From: Halotia branconii CENA392
Lineage (GTDB): Bacteria; Cyanobacteriota; Cyanobacteriia; Cyanobacteriales; Nostocaceae
DNA: 64,000 nucleotides
Direction of reading: 5' to 3'
Assembly (NCBI RefSeq): GCF_029953635.1
Contig: NZ_CP124543.1
Coordinates: forward strand, 5,311,455 to 5,375,454
A program made the translations under genes and the position numbers. The notes beneath the pieces were generated by a model. The model worked only from the letters and a program-made list of their open reading frames with translations, had not been told where the DNA came from and did not search any database. Below are positions 24,196 through 32,118 of this stretch, piece after piece. Position 1 is the stretch's first letter; every line of letters begins with the position of its first letter.

Positions 24196-25056
24196 CTACG
24201 ATTGAGAATCGAGAACAATAGAAAGAGCTAATTGATAAATTTGACGACGGGGAAGGGAAGTTAATTTTGCTAATTGACGGCTAGCTTGCGATCGCGATAT
24301 ACCTTGACTGATTAGTTGTTGCAGTTCGGCTTTGAGTTGTGCTTCTGTAAGTTGAGGTTTGCTTGATGAAGTTCCCGCTACTACAAGGGTATATTCACCT
24401 TGAGGATCACGTTGATTATGATGGGCGATCGCCTCAGCAATTGTTCCCCGCCAAAATTCCTCGTACAATTTAGTTAATTCTCTTGCTAACACAATTTGGC
24501 GATCGCTTCCCCAAATTTCTGCTAAATCTTGCAAAGTTTCTCTGAGACGGTGCGGCGATTCATAAAAAATCAATGTCCGCGGTTCTGCTTGCAGAGATTC
24601 TAAATGTTCTCGTCTTTGTTGAGTTTTCGCTGATAGAAAACCTTCAAAGACAAACTTATCTGTTGGTAATCCCGCAGCACTCAAAGCCGTAATTGCTGCA
24701 CTAGCACCAGGAATCGGAACCACTGTTATCCCAGCTGCAATGCAAGCTTTCACTAATTCATAACCAGGATCAGAAATGCTGGGGATTCCTGCGTCACTAA
24801 CTAAGGCGATCGCTTTATCGTTAATTAAATGCTCTAATAATTCTGGGATACGACTACTACGATTATGTTCGTGGTAACTCACCTGGGGCGTTTTCACTTG
24901 AAAATGTTGTAGGAGTTTTCCTGTATGGCGGGTATCTTCTGCTGCAATCATATCCACTGTTTGCAAAATTCGCACCGCCCGAAAGGTCATATCTTCCAGG
25001 TTGCCAATTGGTGTACCGACAACGTAAAGTGTTCCTGGTTTGGGATCGGTCTGCAT
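24196..25056 (-). CDS. rsmI: 16S rRNA 2'-O-methyltransferase RsmI
   Basis: Methylates the 2'-OH of C1402 in 16S rRNA. A 286-residue tetrapyrrole-methylase-fold protein with LYVVGTPIGNLEDMTFRAV, AAEDTRHTGKLL, SDAGIPSISDPGYELV and VVPIPGASAAITALSAAGLP, all specific to RsmI. The C-terminal SQASRQLAKLTSLPRRQIY helix is typical. Confidence 0.95.
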   Translation of the reverse strand: MQTDPKPGTLYVVGTPIGNLEDMTFRAVRILQTVDMIAAEDTRHTGKLLQHFQVKTPQVSYHEHNRSSRIPELLEHLINDKAIALVSDAGIPSISDPGYELVKACIAAGITVVPIPGASAAITALSAAGLPTDKFVFEGFLSAKTQQRREHLESLQAEPRTLIFYESPHRLRETLQDLAEIWGSDRQIVLARELTKLYEEFWRGTIAEAIAHHNQRDPQGEYTLVVAGTSSSKPQLTEAQLKAELQQLISQGISRSQASRQLAKLTSLPRRQIYQLALSIVLDSQS

Positions 25057-25118
25057 GAGTGAGGGATAGGGATTACAATTCTTGCGCTGATGCTATGAAC
25101 ACAACTGACAACTGACAA

Positions 25119-25985
25119 ATGACAAATCCTAAATCTTTTCGGGGATTATTTGTAGGTCTAATAACCTTAGATTTAATTTACCTTGCTGATTCTACTCCTA
25201 AAAATAATCAAAAGATTGTCGCTAATGACTATACTGTAGCCGCAGGTGGTCCAGCGACAAATGCATCTGTGACTTTTAGTCATTTAAGAAATCAAGCCCA
25301 AATTTTAGGTGTAGTGGGTTCTCACCCGATGACGCAGTTAATTCGAGGCGATTTGAATAAATACAAAGTTGCGATCGCAGATCTTGAACCTAGTACTAGC
25401 TTACCACCGCCTGTTTCTTCGATAATTGTTACCCAAACTACGGGCGAACGGGCTGTAATTTCAATTAATGCTGTCAAAACTCAAGCCAGCAGCACATCTA
25501 TCCCATCAGATATTTTGCAAGATGTCGATATTATCCTGATTGATGGACATCAAATGATGATTAGTTGTTACCTAGCCCAAATGGCTAAAGCTAAAAATAT
25601 CCCGTTAGTTATTGATGGGGGTAGCTGGAAACCAGGATTTGAGCAAGTTTTACCTTTTGTTGATTACGCCGTTTGTTCTGCTAATTTTTATCCCCCCAAC
25701 TGTCATACTGGTGAAGAGGTTTTGGCATATCTCCAAACATTTAAAATTCCCCACATCGCGATTACCCACGGAGAAAAACCAATTACTTATGTGAATGACG
25801 GTAAAACTGGTGCTGTGGATGTGCCAATCATTCAGGCAATTGATACACTGGGGGCTGGAGATGTTTTCCACGGTGCTTTTTGTCATTACATTTTACAAGG
25901 AAATTTTATTGAGGCGCTGACACAAGCAGCTGATATCGCCGCTGATTCTTGTCAATTTTTTGGTACGCGCCGCTGGCTGGATTAG
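25119..25985 (+). CDS. PfkB-family sugar kinase
   Basis: A 288-residue ribokinase-fold kinase. It has an N-terminal GLITLDLIYLAD opening, a GGPATNASVTFSHL substrate-binding part and the catalytic C-terminal motif IDTLGAGDVFHGAF (GAGD anion hole with catalytic Asp). The sugar is not determinable; similar cyanobacterial proteins are annotated only as carbohydrate or ribokinase-like. Its end overlaps an upstream-extended reading of the next gene, but the real cysQ-like start lies 23 bases downstream of the stop. Confidence 0.85.
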   Translation: MTNPKSFRGLFVGLITLDLIYLADSTPKNNQKIVANDYTVAAGGPATNASVTFSHLRNQAQILGVVGSHPMTQLIRGDLNKYKVAIADLEPSTSLPPPVSSIIVTQTTGERAVISINAVKTQASSTSIPSDILQDVDIILIDGHQMMISCYLAQMAKAKNIPLVIDGGSWKPGFEQVLPFVDYAVCSANFYPPNCHTGEEVLAYLQTFKIPHIAITHGEKPITYVNDGKTGAVDVPIIQAIDTLGAGDVFHGAFCHYILQGNFIEALTQAADIAADSCQFFGTRRWLD

Positions 25986-26008
25986 TTAAGTTAAGTAAGG
26001 CTGAATTA

Positions 26009-26863
26009 ATGAAAGACCTACAAGAAATATTAGCGATCGCCCGTGCAGTTGGTTGGGGTGCAGCAGATATACTGCGATCGTATTACCACGGAACTATAAA
26101 AGACTCTGATTTAGAGGTGCAATATAAACAAAATGAGCCTGTGACTGTGGCGGATATTGCTGTCAGTCAATACATTTTAGAGAATTTACAAGCAGCTTTA
26201 GGCAACGAAGATTTTGCTTATATTAGTGAAGAAACTTACGAGTCACAAAGTAAGTTAGCCTCTAATTATGTGTGGATCATTGACCCTTTAGATGGTACAA
26301 AAGACTTTATTAAAAAAACTGGTGAGTATGCAATTCACATCGCTTTAGTCAAGGAAAGACGACCAGTATTAGCTGTAGTAGTAGTACCTGAAGCTGAAAA
26401 GTTGTATTACGCTACTAAAGGTGGTGGTACATTTAGAGAAACTCGTAATGGCTCTATTCCCGTACAAGTTTCATCAGGTAAACGTATTGAAGATTTAACT
26501 TTAGTTGTTAGTCGCTCTCATCGTCACGAAAAGTTAAATTATTTACTCCAAAATCTACCTTGTCAAAATCAAAAATCTGTTGGTAGTGTAGGCTGCAAAA
26601 TTGCCACTATTGTTGAACAACAAGCTGATATTTATATTTCTCTTTCTGGCAAATCTGCCCCCAAAGACTGGGATATAGCTGCCCCTGAACTGATTTTAAC
26701 GGAAGCTGGTGGTAAATTTACTTATTTTGACGGCACACCATTACAGTACAACACTGGTGATATTAATCAGTGGGGTGGTTTGCTTGCCAGTAGCAGTGAA
26801 TATCATGAAATACTATGTCAACAAGCGCGGGATGTACTAGCACATAGTAACCCAAGTAGCTAG
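26009..26863 (+). CDS. Inositol monophosphatase-family phosphatase, CysQ-like
   Basis: A 284-residue Mg-dependent phosphatase of the IMPase/3'(2'),5'-bisphosphate nucleotidase family. It contains ISEETY (metal Glu), WIIDPLDGTKDFI and, near the C-terminus, KDWDIAAPELILTEAGG. CysQ members recycle 3'-phosphoadenosine 5'-phosphate from sulfate assimilation. The start MKDLQEIL at 26009 is chosen; an extended reading to 25949 overlaps the kinase gene. Likely same transcript as the PfkB kinase. Confidence 0.88.
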   Translation: MKDLQEILAIARAVGWGAADILRSYYHGTIKDSDLEVQYKQNEPVTVADIAVSQYILENLQAALGNEDFAYISEETYESQSKLASNYVWIIDPLDGTKDFIKKTGEYAIHIALVKERRPVLAVVVVPEAEKLYYATKGGGTFRETRNGSIPVQVSSGKRIEDLTLVVSRSHRHEKLNYLLQNLPCQNQKSVGSVGCKIATIVEQQADIYISLSGKSAPKDWDIAAPELILTEAGGKFTYFDGTPLQYNTGDINQWGGLLASSSEYHEILCQQARDVLAHSNPSS

Positions 26864-26866
26864 TTA

Positions 26867-27193
26867 TTGATTCAGGCGATCGCTTTGTGCAATAAAATTC
26901 CCTCCAGAGATAAAAAACAAAGGGGAACATGTTACATCACTGAACTGACTTACCCAAAGACGAGGGTTTTTGGCTTCGAGAACAGCATCCACGCTTATTT
27001 CATTGTGCCTGTTCTGTTGATTTATTTGGGATTAGTTCCTTTCTCCTGGCGATTTTATATCCTGATTTTGGCTGCTGTGGCTATTTTAGCGATCGCCCAA
27101 CTGTATCAATTCTCTGCTAAAGAACTGGGAATTACAAAACAAAACTTCAGCAGTTCTTTCAGTGCGATCGCTATTTTAGTCGGGTTGGTGTAA
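26867..27193 (+). CDS. Small membrane protein, possibly truncated CPBP-type
   Basis: A weak 108-codon reading from a TTG, directly behind the phosphatase gene. The first ~45 residues look non-conserved; two hydrophobic segments follow (~46-62 and 64-82), then FSAKELGITKQNFSSSF. That end resembles the N-terminal part of CPBP-family membrane proteases, where LG[IL] follows the second helix, so this may be a truncated member. A true start may be internal. Low certainty. Confidence 0.35.
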   Translation: MIQAIALCNKIPSRDKKQRGTCYITELTYPKTRVFGFENSIHAYFIVPVLLIYLGLVPFSWRFYILILAAVAILAIAQLYQFSAKELGITKQNFSSSFSAIAILVGLV

Positions 27194-27340
27194 GTCTCAA
27201 GAAAATGTTAACTACAAACGACTACTTTGCTGTTTGACAAAGGCGGAAATTGAGGGCTGGGTGTGAGATAATGTAGGTCTAAAAGGTAGTTACACTTATT
27301 TTAACCATCTACAAGAATTACCAAGCAGCGACAGTTCAGT

Positions 27341-27757
27341 ATGGCCAAAGATATTTTTCACAATGCTGTTAAAACTGCGCTGCAAAAAGACGGTTGGATG
27401 ATCACCCACGACCCTTACCAATTACGCTACGGTCTTGTCGATGTCTATATTGACCTAGCAGCAGAACCCGCAATCGCAGCGGAGAAAGAAGGACGTAAAA
27501 TAGCAGTAGAAGTAAAAAGCTTTGCTGGTGGATCGACCATTTCTGAGTTTCATACGGCGTTGGGTCAGTTCCTCAACTACCAAGCTGCTCTAGAAGTTTC
27601 TGATGAGCCAGAACGTATTCTCTATCTCGCTGTACCCACAGATACTTATCAAACCTTCCTCCGTTTTGAACCAGCTAAAACAGTCATTAAAAAATACCAA
27701 GTAAGATTAATTAACTATAATCCTGTTTGGGAGGTCATAGAACAATGGATCGAATAA
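27341..27757 (+). CDS. xisH: XisH family protein
   Basis: XisH and XisI were first described as factors controlling excision of the fdxN element in Anabaena. The 138-residue protein carries the family signature: AKDIFHNAVKTALQKDGW, YGLVDVYIDLAAE, a nuclease-like IAVEVKSF block and EFHTALGQFLNYQ. The EVKSF motif resembles PD-(D/E)XK folds. It overlaps xisI by 13 bases, so they are co-translated. No fdxN-element ends were found in the window. Confidence 0.92.
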   Translation: MAKDIFHNAVKTALQKDGWMITHDPYQLRYGLVDVYIDLAAEPAIAAEKEGRKIAVEVKSFAGGSTISEFHTALGQFLNYQAALEVSDEPERILYLAVPTDTYQTFLRFEPAKTVIKKYQVRLINYNPVWEVIEQWIE

Positions 27758-28104
27758 AGGAGTATCGGCGAATTGTCTGTGATTTTTTACAAGAATTTGC
27801 TACTAATGATGTGCAAGCGCAATTAATTTTTGATCCAGTGCGCGATCACTATTTAGTCATGCACAATGAGTGGCGAAATGAATACCGCATTTATGGATGT
27901 GCGATGCAGCTAGATATTATCGAGGGAAAAATTTGGATTCAGCACAACAGCACTGAAATTTTCATCGATCAAGAACTAATTCAGCGCGGGGTTGATCGCA
28001 AAGATATTATTCTAGGTTTTCGTTCTCCCAGCGTCCGTAAACTTCTGGCTGCAAACATAGGAATCAGCAACCAAGAGCAGAACCACGCACGTCCTATCTC
28101 TTAA
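27745..28104 (+). CDS. xisI: XisI family protein
   Basis: A 119-residue partner of XisH with the family features: MDRIKEYRRIV, FDPVRDHYLVMHNEW, YGCAMQLDIIEGKIWIQHN and the D-rich IFIDQELIQRGVDRKDIILGF. The ATG at 27745 is preceded by GGAGG 12 bases upstream (inside xisH); the in-frame extension further up is not used. XisHI pairs are abundant in cyanobacteria away from the fdxN element, and their general role is unknown. Confidence 0.92.
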   Translation: MDRIKEYRRIVCDFLQEFATNDVQAQLIFDPVRDHYLVMHNEWRNEYRIYGCAMQLDIIEGKIWIQHNSTEIFIDQELIQRGVDRKDIILGFRSPSVRKLLAANIGISNQEQNHARPIS

Positions 28105-28667
28105 TTATCCCGATGACTTACTCATTATCTTTGGTAAATCACCGCAAGCATTAAAAGCAAAACTGACATTTTTGTTTACAGTCAGCTATTTGAACTATAC
28201 CGACTATCCCTTGGTAAAGCCGTCGTCTTTTGCAACACAGGGTGACTCTCAATACGGTTCGGATAAGCTCTTGAAGCATAGAGGAAAGGAAGTCGTTGTC
28301 TGGTATTATTCTCCCCCTACCTCTCTTCTTCCCCTGCTACCCCTGCTTGCCTCAACAAATCAGTTTGTTAACCGAACAGTATTGGGGTGACTCTCATATT
28401 TATATGTATTGAGCCTGTAGTGCGATCTGTGAAGGAGAAGAGAAGCCATAGCTATTTTAGTCGTGTTAGTGTAAGCCTCAAGAAAAATTTTTTGAGTCTT
28501 TTGCAGCACGGTGTAAATCTTAAACGTATAAAGATTGTGAAGGATAGGAAATGAAATTGCAAAGATAAGTCAGAATGTCTGGCGCTATCAGTGTTACTTC
28601 TGCAATTATACTTACAACCATCGGCTATCTCAGTCACGAAAAGCTACCATTATCAAGATATATTCGT
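28105..28667. other. Spacer with a MITE-like element
   Basis: Holds the inverted-repeat element at 28250-28384 with direct repeats on both sides. A 72-codon open reading at 28172-28390 falls mostly in this element and is not considered a gene. Confidence 0.6.
28241..28396. repeat. MITE-like element with flanking 11-bp direct repeats
   Basis: Inverted termini CAATACGGTTCGG (28250-28262) and CCGAACAGTATTG (28372-28384) differ at one base. Outside them, GGTGACTCTCA occurs as a direct repeat at 28241-28251 and 28386-28396, as expected for a target duplication. The 135-bp interior is non-coding and includes a C/T-rich CCCCTGC tract. Confidence 0.7.
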
Positions 28668-29306
28668 ATGAAATTCATTGTTGGGTTATCAAGTCTGGCT
28701 CTATTTTCACTTTCTAGCGTTGCTCCATCTCTAGCGGCAAGTCAATTGGTCAGTCGCTCGACCGAGTCATCTTTGTCGAGTCAATCTTTACCCAGTGCAG
28801 CAAAAACTATCCAGGTGGCTGATTTATTCAATTCTGTCAACAGAGTACTCAATACAGTAGAGCGTGAGAAAAAGCGAGCAGAACAGCGAACCAATAGAGA
28901 AAGAGCAAGGCAAGAACGTCTCAAACGGCAAGAAAATGCTGCAAGAATAAGACAGGAACGTATGGAAGCGTATCAAAAACAACAACAAGAACGTGCGGCA
29001 GCAGCAGCAGCTAGACGTGAACAAGAACGGAAGTACTTTGAAAGTCTCACTCCAGAACAACAAAAGGAATATATTGCTCGACAACGTGCTAGAGATGAAG
29101 CAGCAGCAACACTGTTTATAAACTTATTGGGGGCAACAATGGGTTCCGGGAATCCAACAGTGTCACCAAGCTCCAATGTTAACCAAGAATGGATCGTAGA
29201 AGATCGCAATAACAGCCGACCAGCACCTCAGCCCGCTCCTGCACCTGTTACACCAATTGGTGGTAATAGTGGTCTTCATGGAGAATGTCATTATGTTGGT
29301 TGTTAG
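28668..29306 (+). CDS. Exported Arg/Gln-rich coiled-coil protein
   Basis: A 212-residue protein. It has a clear signal peptide (MKFIVGLSSLALFSLSS, Ala-Ala cleavage region at ~24-26), a highly charged Arg/Glu/Gln helix (~residues 60-140, very likely coiled coil) and a Pro/Ala-rich C-terminus ending with a Cys pair (CHYVGC). The ATG at 28668 is taken because it begins the signal peptide; the frame is open back to 28575. No known family; probably periplasmic or outer-envelope. Confidence 0.6.
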   Translation: MKFIVGLSSLALFSLSSVAPSLAASQLVSRSTESSLSSQSLPSAAKTIQVADLFNSVNRVLNTVEREKKRAEQRTNRERARQERLKRQENAARIRQERMEAYQKQQQERAAAAAARREQERKYFESLTPEQQKEYIARQRARDEAAATLFINLLGATMGSGNPTVSPSSNVNQEWIVEDRNNSRPAPQPAPAPVTPIGGNSGLHGECHYVGC

Positions 29307-29860
29307 CGAAGTGTAGCTTTTTGAAAGTTTGATAGCCATTGAATCATTTTTATAAATCTTTTAATGGCTGTCAAAATTACTTTTGCTCATCTCTAGTAGA
29401 AGACATTAACAATAACTGTAGGACTCAGCAATAAGAAACACTTCGACCTGCAAACAGGATAGTTTTGAGCCAGGATTATTTGCAACTAAAGTAGTCATTT
29501 TGCACCAATTGGTGACATATACTTAAAGCAGACTGTTATGATATGATTACCACAAATAAAATCCTGAAAATTATTGAGTACTTCAGCCTGATTTTCAAAG
29601 TAAAAACTCTTAGGCGATCGCTATTTGTCCTAAATTTGCATTTTAAGATAAGTAGTATAAGCCTTTTGTCGGCAGACTTGATTATCTGCCCCAAAAGTTT
29701 TATCTTTGAAGACTACTCCGTATGAGGAGATGTTACCAGGCTGTGCTATACTCTTGCATATAAGGATTATTTTCGGTTGAGTAGCTCGTTTTGATTTCTA
29801 AAAACCGTCTCTCCGAATTTAACTCTCTCCACTCTCTGAAATTCGGAGACATTTTTATTT
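29307..29860. other. Spacer and long 5' UTR of rbp
   Basis: The proximal 300 bases show no gene with support; a 60-codon reading at 29543-29725 has no conserved features. The last ~100 bases form the leader of the RNA-binding protein gene with the hairpin at 29810-29849. Confidence 0.5.
29810..29849 (+). promoter_or_regulatory. Leader hairpin of the rbp gene
   Basis: TCTCCGAATTT and AAATTCGGAGA pair perfectly (11 bp) around an 18-base loop of CTCTCC repeats, 11 bases before the start codon. Cyanobacterial rbp genes are cold-induced through long 5' leaders, so a temperature-sensitive structure that hides the ribosome site is possible. No normal SD lies between the hairpin and the ATG. Confidence 0.55.
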
Positions 29861-30175
29861 ATGTCAATTTATGTCGGGAATTTATCCTATCAGGTCACAG
29901 AAGAAGACCTGAAAAGCGCTTTCGCTGAGTATGGAACAGTTAATCGAGTTCAGCTACCTACCGACCGGGAAACCGGACGGCCTCGCGGATTCGCTTTTGT
30001 AGAAATGGAAACCGACGCTCAAGAAATAGCTGCTATTGAAGCACTTGATGGTGCTGAGTGGATGGGGCGTGATTTAAAAGTCAACAAGGCGAAACCTCGT
30101 GAAGAAAGAAGTTCGTCTCCTCGTGGCAGCTGGGGCGGAAATAATGCTCGTCGTGGCGGTGGTAATCGCTACTAA
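29861..30175 (+). CDS. RRM-type RNA-binding protein (Rbp)
   Basis: A 104-residue single-RRM protein of the glycine-rich Rbp family, which increases in the cold and can localise or stabilise photosynthesis mRNAs. RNP2 is IYVGNL (residues 3-8), RNP1 is RGFAFVEM (~residues 43-50), and the tail is a Gly/Arg/Asn-rich segment (WGGNNARRGGGNRY). Followed by a second rpsU, the rbp-rpsU order seen in Anabaena. Confidence 0.92.
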   Translation: MSIYVGNLSYQVTEEDLKSAFAEYGTVNRVQLPTDRETGRPRGFAFVEMETDAQEIAAIEALDGAEWMGRDLKVNKAKPREERSSSPRGSWGGNNARRGGGNRY

Positions 30176-30298
30176 GTTTTTAACCGAAATAATTTAACAT
30201 CTAGAGTCTCCAGCAGATAAAGCCAAAGGCTCAATCTTGCTGGAATATTTTTTTGCCTCTAGTTTTCAAATGTTCACCGAATATGGAGAAAAACAAGA

Positions 30299-30493
30299 AT
30301 GACACAAGTAGTTTTGGGGGAGAATGAAGGTATTGAGTCAGCTTTACGAAGATTTAAGCGGGAAGTTTCTAAAGCCGGAATTTTCCAAGATATGAGAAAA
30401 AAACGTCACTTTGAAACACCATTAGAAAAAGAGAAGCGTAAAGCAGTTGCTAGGCACAAACAAAGTCGTAGAAACCGTTCTCGCTTCAGATAA
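30299..30493 (+). CDS. rpsU: 30S ribosomal protein S21 (copy 2)
   Basis: A 64-residue bS21 paralogue (MTQVVLGENEGIESALRRF, basic tail RHKQSRRNRSRFR). It is diverged from copy 1 at 23004-23183 in its central and C-terminal parts. It lies 123 bases behind rbp and is probably co-transcribed with it, which suggests a cold-condition ribosome variant (inference). Ends before a strong terminator. Confidence 0.93.
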   Translation: MTQVVLGENEGIESALRRFKREVSKAGIFQDMRKKRHFETPLEKEKRKAVARHKQSRRNRSRFR

Positions 30494-30557
30494 CACCTCA
30501 AAGGTGATTTGCTCTTCGACTTACAAGAAATATTGGGAAGTTTGAAAGCGCTTCAAT

Positions 30558-30589
30558 AACAGCCAGAAAATTTAAATTTTCTGGCTGTT
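30558..30589 (+). terminator. Terminator of the rbp-rpsU operon
   Basis: A fully symmetric stem, AACAGCCAGAAAATTT paired with its complement over 16 bases, followed by ATATTTTGGTTTTC. A strong stem with a moderate T tract; because of the symmetry it may act on both strands. Confidence 0.8.
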
Positions 30590-30832
30590 ATATTTTGGTT
30601 TTCATATCTAAAGTTTTGCCCCTGGCGACTGTTCGAGTTCTGTCAAAGAGATTGTGGTAGTGACCCATGCTACGAAGCGGTCTATTTTGACTAAGGTTGG
30701 GACGGTCTACTACTTGCCTCAATATACAAGGGAAGGGGTTGGGGTTAGGTTCCGTCAAACTCACGTTAAAATAATAATAAAGAGACGCGTCATGACACAT
30801 CTCTACAAATTATCAAATCTACTGAATCAAGG

Positions 30833-31795
30833 TTAGTTGATACTAAATAAACGATCTAAGAAATCAATCTTTACCGCCAAATTTATAAGCCCTTTATTTG
30901 TGCCTACATCTTTTATTTCCGCATTATTCAGCGCCACAATATAAGGCTGACTACCAATCGAAGCAATAATTGGCCCACCAGAAGAACCCCCAGCAGTGTC
31001 ACAATCATGAAATAATACATTTTGCTGCTCATTAACAATACTACATCCAAATTGATATGAAGCAGTCTGACCCTGACCAGCACTAAGGAACTCATAGCCT
31101 TTTTTGTTGGGGTTAGGAAAATCACCAGAATAACCAACAAAAAAGAGTTGTTTTTGATTTTTCAAAAAACTGGCAATAGGTAGAGATTGCCATCCTAAAT
31201 AACCATACTTACGTCCTAAGGGTTTGTTAATTTCCATTACCGCCCAATCGTTAATTTGATTTGTAACTTCATTCCCTGTAAAGTCTGTACCGTAAACCAC
31301 TCGCTTTACTAAAGCTATATCTCTACGACTTGGGACTACTCCATTAATCACATTGGGCAAAAATTCAATTGTTCTACTTAATTGATGGGTTTTCTCGTCA
31401 ATAACGCAGTGAGAATTTGTCAAAACCACACTTTCACCAATTAAAGTTCCCGTGCAATGGTAGCGTTTTTCATCATTTGTTGTTCCTTGTACCCGCCCAA
31501 TAGTTGACCAAGGATATTCTCTACTAATCATCGGGATACGGTCATCCCAACCAATAGTACCCCGGTCTTCATCATAAGGTTTTTCAGATTGATTTATCCC
31601 CGCAGGTTTGAACGGCTTGCCATTTCCTGATAATTGCAATTTACTAGCTTCTGGGAATTTAATAAACTCTGGTGCTTGCGTTGCTTGGGCTTGCACAGAT
31701 ACCCAACCACCTAAAGTCGTGAAACTCAAAATGCCAGCGAGGAAGCAAGCGAAAAAGATAGACAAAGATTGCTTGTAGATAGGCTTTTTAGTCAT
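30833..31795 (-). CDS. Exported trypsin-like serine protease
   Basis: A 320-residue protein with an N-terminal signal sequence (basic MTKKPIYK, hydrophobic to ~residue 30, then AQA). The chymotrypsin-fold catalytic triad is His129 (LTNSHC), Asp183 (INDWAVMEI) and Ser272 (AGGSSGGPI). The overall pattern resembles glutamyl-endopeptidase/V8-like exported proteases. It lies downstream of the exported TPR-CHAT gene, 320 bases away on the same strand; co-transcription is not proven. Confidence 0.85.
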   Translation of the reverse strand: MTKKPIYKQSLSIFFACFLAGILSFTTLGGWVSVQAQATQAPEFIKFPEASKLQLSGNGKPFKPAGINQSEKPYDEDRGTIGWDDRIPMISREYPWSTIGRVQGTTNDEKRYHCTGTLIGESVVLTNSHCVIDEKTHQLSRTIEFLPNVINGVVPSRRDIALVKRVVYGTDFTGNEVTNQINDWAVMEINKPLGRKYGYLGWQSLPIASFLKNQKQLFFVGYSGDFPNPNKKGYEFLSAGQGQTASYQFGCSIVNEQQNVLFHDCDTAGGSSGGPIIASIGSQPYIVALNNAEIKDVGTNKGLINLAVKIDFLDRLFSIN

Positions 31796-32118
31796 TGTTC
31801 AAACTTCTTTAGTAATACTATGAGATTTTTTTAATGCCTCACGCACAGACGCATACTTCGACTGCGCTCAGTAAGCAAAGGCGCAGAGAGTTAGGAAGAG
31901 TTTATGTGTTTAGTAGGCATAATCTTGTTGAAAAACTTCTATTTAATTAGGATTTATGCACTAGTGACGAAAACTAAGCTTTTGCGATTACTTCGCTTTG
32001 CTCGTAATGACGTAAAATCATAATAGGCGCGTAAGTTTTGTCAATTACGAATTACGTTAGCGCAGCGTTAGCGACGCAGGAGCGTCACTTGTACTGAGCG
32101 AAGTCAAAGTATTACGAA
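31796..32118. other. Spacer rich in short repeats
   Basis: About 320 bases between the protease and TPR-CHAT genes. It contains fragments of dispersed repeats (ACTTCGACTGCGCTCAGT near 31854 and ACTGAGCGAAGT near 32093, inverted to each other; TTCGCTTTGCTCGTAATGACG near 31989). No gene or clear terminator was seen. Confidence 0.5.

Noticed and set aside
28172..28390. 72-codon plus-strand open reading
   Set aside because: It lies largely inside the MITE-like element, has low-complexity Pro/Leu content from a C-rich tract, and no conserved features.
29543..29725. 60-codon plus-strand open reading upstream of rbp
   Set aside because: No SD, no conserved pattern, and placed in an AT-rich leader region.
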